Positions 17,036-25,872 of a stretch of 64,000 nt of DNA are shown here, in pieces. Made by a program: the position numbers and the translations under genes. Within the stretch, counting starts at the first letter, position 1; each line of letters begins with the position of its first letter. Source of the stretch: Rhodospirillales bacterium 24-66-33 (GTDB lineage Bacteria; Pseudomonadota; Alphaproteobacteria; Reyranellales; Reyranellaceae). The stretch is from NCBI GenBank assembly GCA_002281855.1, contig NCHQ01000023.1, positions 1 through 64,000 of the forward strand, read 5' to 3'. The notes below the pieces were generated by a model that ran no database searches, had not been told where the DNA came from, and saw nothing but the letters and a program-made list of their open reading frames with translations.

Positions 17036-17809
17036 TCAGTAGTAGGCTTTCTCCGACTTTGGCGGATCAATGATGATAGAAGTCAAACGCTCTTCGCTGG
17101 GTCCGCTACGGACGCGATTGCGGATATTGTGTTCCAGCACGGAAAGCTCCGATGCGGCGAAAAAATCGTCGCGATCCTCGCCGGTTTCGAAGTAGCGACC
17201 GAGATGGCGTCGGCTGAAATCGCCGAGGAAGATTGCCGACATTTCCGAATCATGGTTCTTCAGAAACGCGAAAGGCCGGTCATCCTTGCGCAGAAGAAGA
17301 CCAATCAGCCTGATTGCCTTGTAGATCAGCGAACTGTCATGAAACATGACTGCCGAATCCGTCTTCATCATCGGCAGGGCCCACAGGAAATCGCGGAAGC
17401 AGGCCTGGTCAGTATGCTCGCCGTCGATGAAAGCGAGATCAAACCGACGATCGGACGGCGGCAGCGTGTCGATTGACCCATCGTGAGTCGTCAGCTTCGT
17501 CGTTGCCAACCCCGCCTCGTGCAAGCGGTCGAGCATCGACTGGGTGGTGATGCCGGCATAGTCGAACAGAGCGCCGCGTTCATCGGGCAGGGTCTTGCCG
17601 CGCTCGTCGATGGACAGGATCGACGTGCAGGCTGGGTCCCTGAGAAAGGGCGCCAAGCTACCGCCGAGAAAGGACCCAATTTCCAGGTAGTCGTAGCAGG
17701 GCGCGAAGTCACCCATCAGCCGCTGCGCAGCGAGAAGGAACTCCTTGTCACGGATGCTGCTCTGCGACTCGATGGGAAAGAGGAGAGCAATTTCGGAAGT
17801 TTTCGGCAT
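17036..17809 (-). CDS. class I SAM-dependent methyltransferase (Methyltransf_24-like)
   Basis: The product has 257 residues. I chose ATG 17809 (MPKTSEIALLFPIES). The Rossmann core shows YDYLEIGSFLGGSLAPFL (motif I), ILSIDERG (motif II) and FDLAFIDGEHTDQACFRDFLWALPMM (motif IV, typical of Methyltransf_24 proteins). The substrate is unknown. Its base composition and codon use look less GC-rich than the neighbours, with several AAA, GAA and ATT codons, which may point to transfer. It stands alone between an MFS gene and the liv operon. Confidence 0.75.
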   Translation of the reverse strand: MPKTSEIALLFPIESQSSIRDKEFLLAAQRLMGDFAPCYDYLEIGSFLGGSLAPFLRDPACTSILSIDERGKTLPDERGALFDYAGITTQSMLDRLHEAGLATTKLTTHDGSIDTLPPSDRRFDLAFIDGEHTDQACFRDFLWALPMMKTDSAVMFHDSSLIYKAIRLIGLLLRKDDRPFAFLKNHDSEMSAIFLGDFSRRHLGRYFETGEDRDDFFAASELSVLEHNIRNRVRSGPSEERLTSIIIDPPKSEKAYY

Positions 17810-17952
17810 TGTGACGAACCGCCCGGGAAGCAACCAACGAGGAGGGCGATGACATGGGGGAAAGCATCGTGCAAAGCAAGCCTTGTCAAACGATTTGGCG
17901 ATCGACAGCAAGCTTCTTGGCTGCGACGTCGTCGCCATTCGGGTCGAGGCAG

Positions 17953-18654
17953 TCAGTGCCCGAGATAGCTGCGCCGCAGATCGGGATCGCGGGCGAGGTC
18001 GCCGGCGCTGCCGGACAGCGCGATGCGGCCGTTCTCCAGCACATAGGCGCGGTGGGCGATCGCGAGGGACTGCACGACATTCTGTTCGACCAGCAGGATC
18101 GCGAGCCCCTGCTGGTTGAGGCGCCCGATCAGGCCGAACATCTCTTCGACCAGGAGCGGCGACAGGCCGAGCGAAGGTTCGTCGAGGATCAGCAGCCGCG
18201 GCTCGCCCATCAGGCCGCGACCGATCGCGAGCATCTGCTGCTCGCCACCTGAGAGGGTGCCGGCGGATTGGCTGAGGCGCTCGCGCAGGCGCGGAAAGGT
18301 CTCCAGCACCCGCTCCAGATTGGCGGCACGGTTGGGCTTGCCGCGGCGATAGCTGCCGAGCTCGAGATTGTCGCGCACCGACAGGGTGGGAAAGACGCGG
18401 CGGCCTTCCGGCACCTGCACCAGGCCCGCCTCGACGATGCGCATGGAGGACGCGCCCGTGATCTCCGTGCCGTCGAACCGGATCTCCCCGCCGAACGGCC
18501 GATAGAGGCCCGAGACATTGTTGTTTAGCGTCGACTTGCCGGCGCCGTTGCTGCCCAGCAACGCCACGATCTCAGCCCCGCCGACGGTGAGGTCGACGCC
18601 GCGCAACACCTCGATGGCGCCATAGCCGGCGCGCAGGGACGAAATCTCAAGCAC
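17953..18654 (-). CDS. livF: branched-chain-type ABC transporter ATP-binding protein LivF
   Basis: The product has 233 residues. The GTG at 18654 (VLEISSLRAGYG) overlaps the end of livG by 8 bases. Walker A is GSNGAGKST, the signature is LSGGEQQMLAIGRGLM, and Walker B is LLILDEPSLGLSPLLVEE, all canonical for LivF. One oddity is NNNVSGLYRP straight after Walker A, where most relatives have TxxGLLxP. It is the last gene of a four-gene importer operon for a branched-chain amino acid, amide or related organic solute. Confidence 0.93.
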   Translation of the reverse strand: MLEISSLRAGYGAIEVLRGVDLTVGGAEIVALLGSNGAGKSTLNNNVSGLYRPFGGEIRFDGTEITGASSMRIVEAGLVQVPEGRRVFPTLSVRDNLELGSYRRGKPNRAANLERVLETFPRLRERLSQSAGTLSGGEQQMLAIGRGLMGEPRLLILDEPSLGLSPLLVEEMFGLIGRLNQQGLAILLVEQNVVQSLAIAHRAYVLENGRIALSGSAGDLARDPDLRRSYLGH

Positions 18655-19375
18655 GAAGCACCTTGGCGGCGCCGTGGCCGAGATAGGCTTCGATGACGGC
18701 TTCATTGTCGGCAATGGCCGCCGGCGTGCCTTCGGCGATCATGCGGCCCTGGTTCAGCACGTAGACACGCTCTGCGAGCGACGTCACGGCCTGCATGACG
18801 TGCTCGATCAGCAGGATGGTGACGCCGGCGGCTCGAATGTTGCGGATGACGCCCACGATCTCGACGATCTCCGTCGGGTTGAGCCCGGCCATCACCTCGT
18901 CGAGCAGCAGGAGCCGCGGGCCGGTCGCCAGGGCGCGCGCGAGTTCGAGCCGCTTGCGGCCGGCGACGGTGAGGTCGGCGCCACGCTGCTCGAGCTGGTC
19001 CTTCATGCCCACCAAGCCGGCCACCGCCTCGGCCTCGCGCGCGGCCAGGCGGCGGTCGGCGGTGTGCAGATAGGCGCCGACCATGATGTTCTCGCGCACG
19101 CTGATACCGGCGAAGGGCTGGGTGATCTGGAAGGTGCGGACCATGCCGGCCGCGCAGATGCGATGCGGGGCCAGGCCGGTGATGGCCTTGCCCTCGAAGG
19201 AAACCGTGCCGGCGTCGGGCCGGTGGAAGCCGGCGATGGTGGCGAACAGGGTCGTCTTGCCGGCGCCATTGGGGCCGATCAGGCCCACGATCTCTCCCGA
19301 GGCCACGTCGAGAGAGGCGCTGTCCACGGCCTTGAGGCCGCCGAACGACTTCGAGATGTCGCGCACCTCAAGCAT
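18647..19375 (-). CDS. livG: branched-chain-type ABC transporter ATP-binding protein LivG
   Basis: The product has 242 residues. Walker A is GPNGAGKTTLF. The family insert after it (FHRPDAGTVSFEGKAITGLAPHRICAAGMVRTFQ) is typical of LivG. The signature-like segment is AGRKRLELARALATG and Walker B is LLLLDEVMAGLNPTE. The canonical LSGG is replaced by TVAGRKR, as seen in many LivG proteins with degenerate signatures. It overlaps livM by 8 bases and livF by 8 bases. Confidence 0.93.
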   Translation of the reverse strand: MLEVRDISKSFGGLKAVDSASLDVASGEIVGLIGPNGAGKTTLFATIAGFHRPDAGTVSFEGKAITGLAPHRICAAGMVRTFQITQPFAGISVRENIMVGAYLHTADRRLAAREAEAVAGLVGMKDQLEQRGADLTVAGRKRLELARALATGPRLLLLDEVMAGLNPTEIVEIVGVIRNIRAAGVTILLIEHVMQAVTSLAERVYVLNQGRMIAEGTPAAIADNEAVIEAYLGHGAAKVLRA

Positions 19376-20330
19376 GGCGCGGCCTTCTGCGGAACAGGCT
19401 CATCAGCCCGTCGGGCAGGCGCGCCACGATCAGGATCAGCATGATGCCGTAGACGATGAGGCTGAGCGGCTGGACGTTCTTGAGGGCCGGCACGACGCTG
19501 GCCAGCCAGCGCGTCACCTCGTTGATGCCCATCAGGGTGAACGAGCCGATCAGCGGCCCGAAGATCGTGCCCGCGCCGCCCACCATGCTGACCAGCAGCA
19601 TCTCGACCGACTTGTCGACGCCGAAGGCGATACCGGGATCGATGTAGAGATACTTCTGTGCGTAGAAGGTCCCGCCCGCCGCGCACATCGCGCCCGACAG
19701 AGTGAGGACCTTCACCTTCTCGGCGAAGACGTCGATGCCCAGCGCCCGAGCCGCATCCTCGTTCTCGCGGATCGCCACCAGCCGCGCGCCGAAGCGGCTG
19801 CGCGTGAGCTGCCAGGCGATCAGCAGCGAGACGATGCAGAGCAGCAGGGCGAGATAGTAGATCCAGATCGGGTCCTTGAACTGGAAGTTGGCCGGGCTCG
19901 GGTCGGCCTTGATCAGCATGCCGAGCCCGCCCTTCGTGAAGGGCACCGAGTTGGCGAGGATGCGGAAGACTTCGGCGAAGGCCAGCGTGATCAGCGCAAA
20001 ATAGGAGCCGCGCAGCCCGGCGCGGAACGAGAGCACGGCGATCATCCAGCCGACGGCACCGCCCGCCGCCATGGCGGCGATCCAGGCGATCCAGGGATTC
20101 CAGCCCCAGGTCACCTGCAGGATGGTCGAGGTGTAGGCGCCGGTGCCGAAGAATACGACATGGCCGAACGAGGTCTGGCCCGCGAAGCCGCCCGCGATGT
20201 TCCACGACTGGCCGATGAAGGCGGTGAAGAAGACCAGCATGCCGACGGTGACGAGATAGTTCGGCACCAGCAGCGGCCAGGCCAGCGCCGCGGCGAGCCC
20301 GACGACGCAGAGGAGCGCGACGCGGCTCAT
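19368..20330 (-). CDS. livM: branched-chain-type ABC transporter permease LivM
   Basis: A 320-residue permease with about nine hydrophobic segments. It contains the family motif GGFAGQTSFGHVVFFGTGAYTSTIL near residue 47 and the cytoplasmic coupling helix SRFGARLVAIRENEDAARALGIDVFAEKV. The C-terminal VGGAGTIFGPLIGSFTLMGINE is also characteristic. It pairs with LivH as the heteromeric membrane channel; starts and stops overlap both neighbours. Confidence 0.94.
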   Translation of the reverse strand: MSRVALLCVVGLAAALAWPLLVPNYLVTVGMLVFFTAFIGQSWNIAGGFAGQTSFGHVVFFGTGAYTSTILQVTWGWNPWIAWIAAMAAGGAVGWMIAVLSFRAGLRGSYFALITLAFAEVFRILANSVPFTKGGLGMLIKADPSPANFQFKDPIWIYYLALLLCIVSLLIAWQLTRSRFGARLVAIRENEDAARALGIDVFAEKVKVLTLSGAMCAAGGTFYAQKYLYIDPGIAFGVDKSVEMLLVSMVGGAGTIFGPLIGSFTLMGINEVTRWLASVVPALKNVQPLSLIVYGIMLILIVARLPDGLMSLFRRRPRHA

Positions 20331-21199
20331 GCCTTGCTCCCGAACAGGCCGGTGGGCTTCAGCAGCAGGATCAGGATGAAGATCAGCGAGATGCCGATCT
20401 GGCCGAGCTGCTCACCGAGGAACAGGCCGCCCAGCGATTCGGTGATGCCGATGATGAAGCCGCCGACGGCCGCGCCGGCGAAGCTGCCCATGCCGCCCAG
20501 CACGACGATGGTGAAGGCCACGAGCACGAAGGCGTGGCCCGACGACGGCGTCACATAGTAGGTCGGCATCAGCAGGCAGGCCGCGGCACCGAGGCAGGCG
20601 ATGCCGATGCCGTAGGAGACGGCGAAGACGTTCTCGACATCGATGCCGACCAGGCGCGCGCCCTGCCTCTCCCTGGCGACGGCGCGGATCGCCTTGCCCA
20701 TGTCGCTCTTTGCCATGTAGAGGCCGAGCGCCGCGCAAATCACCAGCGAGGCGCCGAACGAGATGATCTTGGGCAGCGGCAGGAAGGCGGCGCCGATCTC
20801 GACGAAGGTGCCGGCATAGGGCACGTCGATGGTCTGGGTGTCGCCGCCGAAGAACAGCAGTGCGACATTGTCGATCACGATCGAGAGGCCGAGCGTGATC
20901 AGCAGGATGTTCTCGTCGCGGCCGTGATTGTAGCGGCCGATCAACAGGCGGTAGAGGACGAAGCCGAAACCGAAGGCGCCGGCGATGACCACCGGCAGGG
21001 CGGCATAGGGATCGATGCCGATCAGTCGCCAGAGATAGAAGACGGCATACATGGCCAGCATCAGCAGGCTGCCATGCGCGAAGTTGATGATGTGCAGCAC
21101 GCCGTAGATCAGCGTCAGGCCGACGGCGACCAGAACGTAGATTCCGCCGGCCAGAAGGCCGTTCAGGACGCCCGCGAAGAGAAAGGCGGGATCGAACAC
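20327..21199 (-). CDS. livH: branched-chain-type ABC transporter permease LivH
   Basis: The product has 290 residues. The GTG start at 21199 gives VFDPAFLFAGVLNGLLAGGIYVLVAVGLTLIYGV, the standard LivH opening. It contains INFAHGSLLMLAMYAVFYL, the coupling helix DMGKAIRAVARERQGARLVGIDVENVFAVSYGIG, and VVLGGMGSFAGAAVGGFIIGITES. It is separated from the binding-protein gene by 188 bases that hold repeat family A, so it may have its own promoter or rely on read-through. Confidence 0.94.
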   Translation of the reverse strand: MFDPAFLFAGVLNGLLAGGIYVLVAVGLTLIYGVLHIINFAHGSLLMLAMYAVFYLWRLIGIDPYAALPVVIAGAFGFGFVLYRLLIGRYNHGRDENILLITLGLSIVIDNVALLFFGGDTQTIDVPYAGTFVEIGAAFLPLPKIISFGASLVICAALGLYMAKSDMGKAIRAVARERQGARLVGIDVENVFAVSYGIGIACLGAAACLLMPTYYVTPSSGHAFVLVAFTIVVLGGMGSFAGAAVGGFIIGITESLGGLFLGEQLGQIGISLIFILILLLKPTGLFGSKA

Positions 21200-21235
21200 G
21201 CCTTCAGAGTCTTTCGGCTTCGGGTTGAACCATAC

Positions 21236-21342
21236 CTCTCATCCTGAGGAGGCCCGAAGGGCCGTCTCGAAGGATGGGCAGCAGACGCGGTGCTCGTGCC
21301 CACCCTTCGAGACGCTCGCTGCGTTCGCTCCTCAGGGTGAGG
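21236..21342. repeat. dispersed palindromic repeat, family A copy 2 (intact)
   Basis: An inverted repeat of about 107 bases: CCTCTCATCCTGAGGAGG on the left, CCTCAGGGTGAGG on the right, with inner arms CGTCTCGAAGGATGGGCA and TGCCCACCCTTCGAGACG. It shows what the copy at 79-171 looked like before the IS110 junction. It lies between the solute-binding protein and livH, both transcribed leftward, and could attenuate transcription or stabilise mRNA. Confidence 0.8.
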
Positions 21343-21387
21343 CATCTGTGGGAAAGTTCGGCCCGACTTGACCTCACGCCAAAGCCC

Positions 21388-22611
21388 TTAGAGCTTCGGC
21401 TTGGGGAACACCGCCTTGGCCGAGGCGAATTCCTCGGGCGCGATCACCTCGATGTCGCCCTTGAGGGACTGCATGGTCGCCGGCCGCCCGCCCTGGTTCT
21501 GGCCGTTGACGAACTTCGTGGGCCCATAAGGCATCAGCTCGGCCTTGAAGGTCGAGGCGGCCAGCGCCGCGATGAGCTTCTCCTTGTCGGCTGAACCCGC
21601 ATGCTCCAGCGCATCGGCCAGCAGCATGACATTGGTGTAGGTGAGATAGACCTCGAAGGTGAACAGGGCGCCGGTGGCCTCGACACGCTTCTTCAGCGCC
21701 TGGGCCTGCGGGCTCTTCGGGTTGTACCAGTGGTTCACGTCCATCATGTACTGGGAGACGTCGGGCATCTCCTTGACGAATTTGTAGTTGAAGCCGCCGC
21801 CCAGGATCGAGAAGAAGCCCGCAACGTTCACCTTCTGCTGGTAGAGGGTGCGCGCCAGCAGCATGTACTCGTTGCCGTAGTTCGACATCATGACGATGTC
21901 GGGCGCCAGCGAGCGGATGCGCAGCGCGATGTTGTCGAAGTTGCGCGTCGGATTGTCGTGCGCGATCAGCTCCTTCGCCGCGATGCCGATCGACGGCAGC
22001 TTGGTGGCGAGCAGCTTGGCCGTGCCGGTGCCGAACTCGCCCGATTCGTGGACGATGACCGCCGTCTTGGCGACGTTGTTGGCGGCCTTGTTCAGCGCCC
22101 CCAGCGAGGCGATGCCGTCGTCGACGCAGACGCCGAAGCCCGGCTTCAGGCGGAACACGTTCTTGAGGCCGCGGCTCATCAGCAGGTCGGAGGCGCCGAC
22201 ATCGACCAGGAAGGGCGTGCCGTATTTGGCGGCGGCCTGGCTGGCGGCGATGCCGACCGGGCTCTGGAAGCAGCCGATATAGGCGGCAACGCCCTGCTCG
22301 TTCATCTTCTCGACTTCGCTGACGCCGACCTCGACCTTGGACTGGCTGTCGCCCAGCAGCGCCTCGAGCTTCGCGCCACCCATCGACTTGATGCCGCCCG
22401 CCTTGTTCACGTCCTCGATGGCCATGGTGCCGCCCAGACGGCTCTGCTGGCCGTTATAGGCGACGAAGCCGGTGACCGGATGGATCATGCCGACCTTCAC
22501 GGCGGCTGGCTGGGCACCGACCAATCCGGGAGCGCCGATGGCACCCGCCAGGACCGTACTGCCGGCCAGGAAGGTCCGGCGTGAAACCGCCTGCGTCCGT
22601 TGCTTGGTCAT
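21388..22611 (-). CDS. ABC transporter substrate-binding protein (Peripla_BP_6, LivJ/K-like)
   Basis: The product has 407 residues. ATG 22611 gives MTKQRTQAVSRRTFLAGSTVLAG, a signal peptide with a twin-arginine-type SRRTFLAG, cleaved near GAQPA. The mature protein begins VKVGMIHPVTGFVAYNGQQSRLGGTMAIEDVNKAGGI, typical of type I periplasmic binding proteins for branched-chain amino acids, amides, purine breakdown products and aromatic acids. It sits with livHMGF downstream and the MmgE/PrpD and deacetylase genes upstream, so its ligand is probably the substrate of those enzymes. Confidence 0.92.
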   Translation of the reverse strand: MTKQRTQAVSRRTFLAGSTVLAGAIGAPGLVGAQPAAVKVGMIHPVTGFVAYNGQQSRLGGTMAIEDVNKAGGIKSMGGAKLEALLGDSQSKVEVGVSEVEKMNEQGVAAYIGCFQSPVGIAASQAAAKYGTPFLVDVGASDLLMSRGLKNVFRLKPGFGVCVDDGIASLGALNKAANNVAKTAVIVHESGEFGTGTAKLLATKLPSIGIAAKELIAHDNPTRNFDNIALRIRSLAPDIVMMSNYGNEYMLLARTLYQQKVNVAGFFSILGGGFNYKFVKEMPDVSQYMMDVNHWYNPKSPQAQALKKRVEATGALFTFEVYLTYTNVMLLADALEHAGSADKEKLIAALAASTFKAELMPYGPTKFVNGQNQGGRPATMQSLKGDIEVIAPEEFASAKAVFPKPKL

Positions 22612-22628
22612 GAAACTCTCCCGGGAGA

Positions 22629-23963
22629 TCAACGAGCGAAGATCGAGCGTATGTCGGCGATGGCATCCAGAGCCAGAATCTTCTTGCGCATTTCGTCCGC
22701 GACTTCGTGAGGCAACATCCGTGCCGCGAGCGAGAAGTACTTCCCGGTAAGCTCGTCGCGCGAGTAGGGGTCCCGGTCGTCGCCGCGGTTGCTTTCGACG
22801 GCGGCCGTGAGCGTCCGCCCGTCGCGCAGCCTGAGATCGACCCGGGCCGGGCGGAATTCCGGTAGCCTGGCCGTCATCGCCTCGTCCTCGGTCACGAAGA
22901 CGCGCCTGGCGAGGGCCAGCACCCGCTCGTCGCGCAGGGCGTCCCAAGTGAAGTTCTCGACCCGCGAGGAACCGCGCACCAGGCGTGTCGCCACGGCGAA
23001 GGGCACGGAGAACTTGCCGGCCAGCGTGTTGCGCGGCGCCTGGTCGTCGAGCTCGGCGGCGTAGAGATAGCTCGCCACATCCACGCGCTCGACCGCGTCC
23101 GCAGCGACGGCTTCCTGCGCGAGCAGGAGGTCGAGCGCGTCGAGCGCGCCGTGATTGTAGCGGCAGCAGGAATGGAGCTTGAAATAGTTCTGGTCGATCT
23201 GCCAGTCGCGGCCGAGCCCGTCGATCATGCGCGCCGTGTCGAAGCGCTCGGAGACGACCTTGCCGAACACACTGGACAGCCCGTCGCGCTCGCCGATGAA
23301 GCCCGTTTCGACGAGATCGATCGCCATCAGCGCCATGCGATTCGAGATGCCGGCATAGGCGTTCCGCACCGTGCCGCCCTCCAGCATCGTGCGCTTGGAG
23401 CTGGCGAGGGTCAGCGAGGAGGCGATGTTGATGGTCTCGCGGATTTGCGCCGCGTCGTAGCCAAGAAGCTTCGCGACGGCGGCCGCGGCGCCCACCGTGC
23501 CCCAGGTGCCGTGCGGATGCATGTCGGGGCGCAGGGAGGCCGCGATGCCGATGCGCGCGCCGACCTCATAGCCCAGGACCAGCGCCTCCATCGCCGCCTT
23601 GCCGGAGAGCCCCTTGATTTCGGCCATTGCCCAGACGGCGGGCAGGGCATGGATCGAGGGATGGCCCTTGGCGAAGCGGTTGCCCTCGTCCATTTCGAGG
23701 AAGGTGCCAGCGGTGCCGTTCAGGAAGGCGGCGGCGGCCGACACAGCCGTCTTGCCGGTGCCCATCACCGAGGCCTCGCCGACCGGGCTGACCGTGAGCC
23801 TGGCCGTCAACGCCTGCATCTCGGGCTCGGCCGCGCCGCCCACGATGGCCCCGATCGAGTCGAGGATGACGTAGGTCGTCTGTTCGACGGTGGCGGGCTT
23901 CAGGGTTTCGAGGCGGAAGTCCGCGATGAACTCCGCGAGCGTATCGAGCCAGAATTCGGTCAC
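22629..23963 (-). CDS. MmgE/PrpD family protein
   Basis: The product has 444 residues, GTG start. The N-terminal all-helical region contains TTYVILDSIGAIVGGAAEPEMQAL and the motif AAFLNGTAGTFLEMDEGNRFAKGHPSIHALPAVWA. The C-half has NYFKLHSCCRYNHGALDALDLLL. These match the family that includes 2-methylcitrate dehydratase, cis-aconitate decarboxylase and iminodisuccinate epimerase. The specific reaction is unknown; neighbours suggest a ring-cleavage or amide-degradation product. It is 4 bases from the upstream deacetylase gene and 17 from the binding-protein start. Confidence 0.9.
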   Translation of the reverse strand: MTEFWLDTLAEFIADFRLETLKPATVEQTTYVILDSIGAIVGGAAEPEMQALTARLTVSPVGEASVMGTGKTAVSAAAAFLNGTAGTFLEMDEGNRFAKGHPSIHALPAVWAMAEIKGLSGKAAMEALVLGYEVGARIGIAASLRPDMHPHGTWGTVGAAAAVAKLLGYDAAQIRETINIASSLTLASSKRTMLEGGTVRNAYAGISNRMALMAIDLVETGFIGERDGLSSVFGKVVSERFDTARMIDGLGRDWQIDQNYFKLHSCCRYNHGALDALDLLLAQEAVAADAVERVDVASYLYAAELDDQAPRNTLAGKFSVPFAVATRLVRGSSRVENFTWDALRDERVLALARRVFVTEDEAMTARLPEFRPARVDLRLRDGRTLTAAVESNRGDDRDPYSRDELTGKYFSLAARMLPHEVADEMRKKILALDAIADIRSIFAR

Positions 23964-23967
23964 GCGA

Positions 23968-24891
23968 TCAGCCCATCATCGTTTCGCGATAGTGCTTCGC
24001 CACATCGCCTGGCGTCGCCTGCCACACGTTGCCGAACCGCTCGACCCGGCGCAGCGCCTCGTCGAGATATTTGATGCGGTGCGCCATGCCCATCAGCCAG
24101 GGATGGATCGACAGGTTGAACACCTGGCCGCCCTCGTGATGCAGCAGTTCGAAGGCATCGCCCACGATGTCGGGGTAGCGCGTGGTGTTGATGCGCCGCA
24201 GCCAGAGCTGCTGCACGTCGTCCCATTCCGGCTGGTTCGGCAGCGAGACGAACTTGGCGCCGTCGCCGACATGCATCGGATAGGGCTGGTCGTCGTTGGG
24301 CCAGTCGAGGACATAGTCGAGGCCGGCCTCGGCCAGCAGCTTCGGCGTGCGCTGGCTCTCGCCAAATTCCTGGCCGAGCCAGCCCTTGGGCGCCGTGCCT
24401 GTGGCTTTCTCGATGGCGGCGATCGAGGTCGCGATCTCCTGCTTCTCCTCGGCCTCGCTCATCTTCGAGCTGATGATGCGGTTGGCCGAGACGCCGTGAC
24501 CGATGATCTCGTAGTTCCGCTTGCGGAACTGCTCCATCAGGAAGGGATAGCGTTCGGCCGCCATCGCATTGACGGCCACGCCGGCGCGGATCTGGTAGCG
24601 ATCGAGCACGTCGAGGACACGGAAGATGCCGGTGCGGTTGCCGTATTCGCGCTGCGTCCAGGTGCGGTAGTCGGGATGGTAGGTGCCGAACTCGCCGGTG
24701 AAGCGGCTGTCCCTCACCACGCCGTCGGGCGGCAGCAGCTCGTAATATTCGAGATGGAGCACGACGTAGAAGGCGACGCGGGCGTTGCGCGGCCAGTTGA
24801 GCTTCGGCCGCTTCGGATAGGGGGAGTAGTCGTACCAGGGATTGTCCATCCCGGCGGGCAGCGGCGGCGGGTTCTTGGGAACGGTGCTCAT
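23968..24891 (-). CDS. polysaccharide deacetylase (NodB-like) family hydrolase, PuuE/allantoinase-like
   Basis: The product has 307 residues with a NodB-fold core in the circular order seen in PuuE-type amidohydrolases rather than chitin deacetylases: YDYSPYPKRPKLNWPRNARVAFYVVLHLEYYEL, then GNRTGIFRVLDVLDRYQIRAGVAVNAMAAERYPFL, and the metal-region segment NYEIIGHGVSANRI. There is no signal peptide, so it is cytoplasmic. Relatives act on allantoin, OHCU-type ureides or formamides. It lies 1 base downstream of a paralogue, which implies a heteromeric enzyme or two steps on similar substrates. Confidence 0.85.
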   Translation of the reverse strand: MSTVPKNPPPLPAGMDNPWYDYSPYPKRPKLNWPRNARVAFYVVLHLEYYELLPPDGVVRDSRFTGEFGTYHPDYRTWTQREYGNRTGIFRVLDVLDRYQIRAGVAVNAMAAERYPFLMEQFRKRNYEIIGHGVSANRIISSKMSEAEEKQEIATSIAAIEKATGTAPKGWLGQEFGESQRTPKLLAEAGLDYVLDWPNDDQPYPMHVGDGAKFVSLPNQPEWDDVQQLWLRRINTTRYPDIVGDAFELLHHEGGQVFNLSIHPWLMGMAHRIKYLDEALRRVERFGNVWQATPGDVAKHYRETMMG

Positions 24892-24892
24892 G

Positions 24893-25792
24893 TCACGCCT
24901 CCTTCCCGAGATGCTGCTGGTAGGGTTTCAGCCCGTTGGCGACATACCAGTCGAGGATTTCCTCGGCGGTGCAGACCCAGGCATCCTTGTGCTGGCGGAT
25001 ATAGGACAACGCGCGGTCGAGGTGCTTCAGCCGGTGCGGCGCGCCCATCATGTAGGGATGCAGCGCGAGGCACATGACGCGGCCGTTCTCGCCGCCCTCG
25101 CGATAGACCGTGTCGAAATGGTCGATGATCATCTGGGCGAATTCCTCGGCCTCGACCGGCTGGCGGTAGATCATCGCGTCGTTGAGATCCATCGAATAGG
25201 GCACGTGGATCAGCGGGCCGTGCTTGGTGGCGAGCGGTGTCGGCTGGTCGTCATGATAGAAGTCGCAGAAGTACTCGAGGCCGGCTTCCTTCACGAGGTC
25301 GGGCGTGTTCAGCGTGTTGGAGACCGCCGGCGAGAACCAGCCGCGCAGCTTGCGGCCGGTGAGGCGCAGGTGCGTCGCCTTGCTGTGCTCGATGACCTCG
25401 CGCTCCTCCTGTTCGCTGTAGCCCCAGTGATAGCGCGTGTTGAAGTAGCCGTGGCTCATATACTCCCAGCGGCGCGCTTCCATCGCCTCGAGGATCTCGG
25501 GATACATCTCGATCACCGACATCGAGAGCGAGACGGTGCAGCGGATGCTGTGCTTGTCCAGCACCTCGAACATGCGCCACAGGCCGACCCGGTTGCCGTA
25601 GTCGCGCCCGCCATAGCCCAGCACGTCGGGATGCGGCACGCGCGGCCACGGATTGCGCACGCGGACCTCGGCTGGAATATATTCGTAGTGCTCGATGTTG
25701 GGGCAGACCCAGACTGCGACCCGCGCATTGTTGGGCCAAGAGAGCTTCGGTCGTTCGACGATGGGGGAATAGCCGAATCGATAGGGGTCCAT
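24893..25792 (-). CDS. polysaccharide deacetylase family hydrolase, PuuE/allantoinase-like (paralogue)
   Basis: The product has 299 residues; ATG 25792 gives MDPYRFGYSPIVERPKLSWPNNARVAVWV, alignable with the downstream paralogue. Shared blocks are YGNRVGLWRMFEVLDKHSIRCTVSLSMSVIEMYP and WEYMSHGYFNTRYHWGYSEQEEREVIEHS. The His in SHGYFNTRYHWG corresponds to GHGVSANRI in its partner. Cytoplasmic. It is the first gene of the leftward operon, divergent from xdhA across an 80-base region holding a strong palindrome. Confidence 0.85.
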   Translation of the reverse strand: MDPYRFGYSPIVERPKLSWPNNARVAVWVCPNIEHYEYIPAEVRVRNPWPRVPHPDVLGYGGRDYGNRVGLWRMFEVLDKHSIRCTVSLSMSVIEMYPEILEAMEARRWEYMSHGYFNTRYHWGYSEQEEREVIEHSKATHLRLTGRKLRGWFSPAVSNTLNTPDLVKEAGLEYFCDFYHDDQPTPLATKHGPLIHVPYSMDLNDAMIYRQPVEAEEFAQMIIDHFDTVYREGGENGRVMCLALHPYMMGAPHRLKHLDRALSYIRQHKDAWVCTAEEILDWYVANGLKPYQQHLGKEA

Positions 25793-25824
25793 CCGGGGAC
25801 TTTCTTTCTTTGGTTGGCATGATG

Positions 25825-25849
25825 AGTGCAACACGTGTTGCGTTGCACT
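25825..25849. promoter_or_regulatory. nested palindrome, probable operator between deacetylase and xdh operons
   Basis: AGTGCAAC-N9-GTTGCACT is a perfect 8-bp inverted repeat at 25825-25832 and 25842-25849. Overlapping it, GCAACACGTGTTGC at 25828-25841 is a perfect 14-bp palindrome. Together they give three GCAAC half sites in 25 bases. It sits in the only intergenic space between two divergent operons, so one regulator could control both. No regulator gene for it is adjacent. Confidence 0.65.
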
Positions 25850-25872
25850 TCAACGCCCAGCATCCTGTTCGC

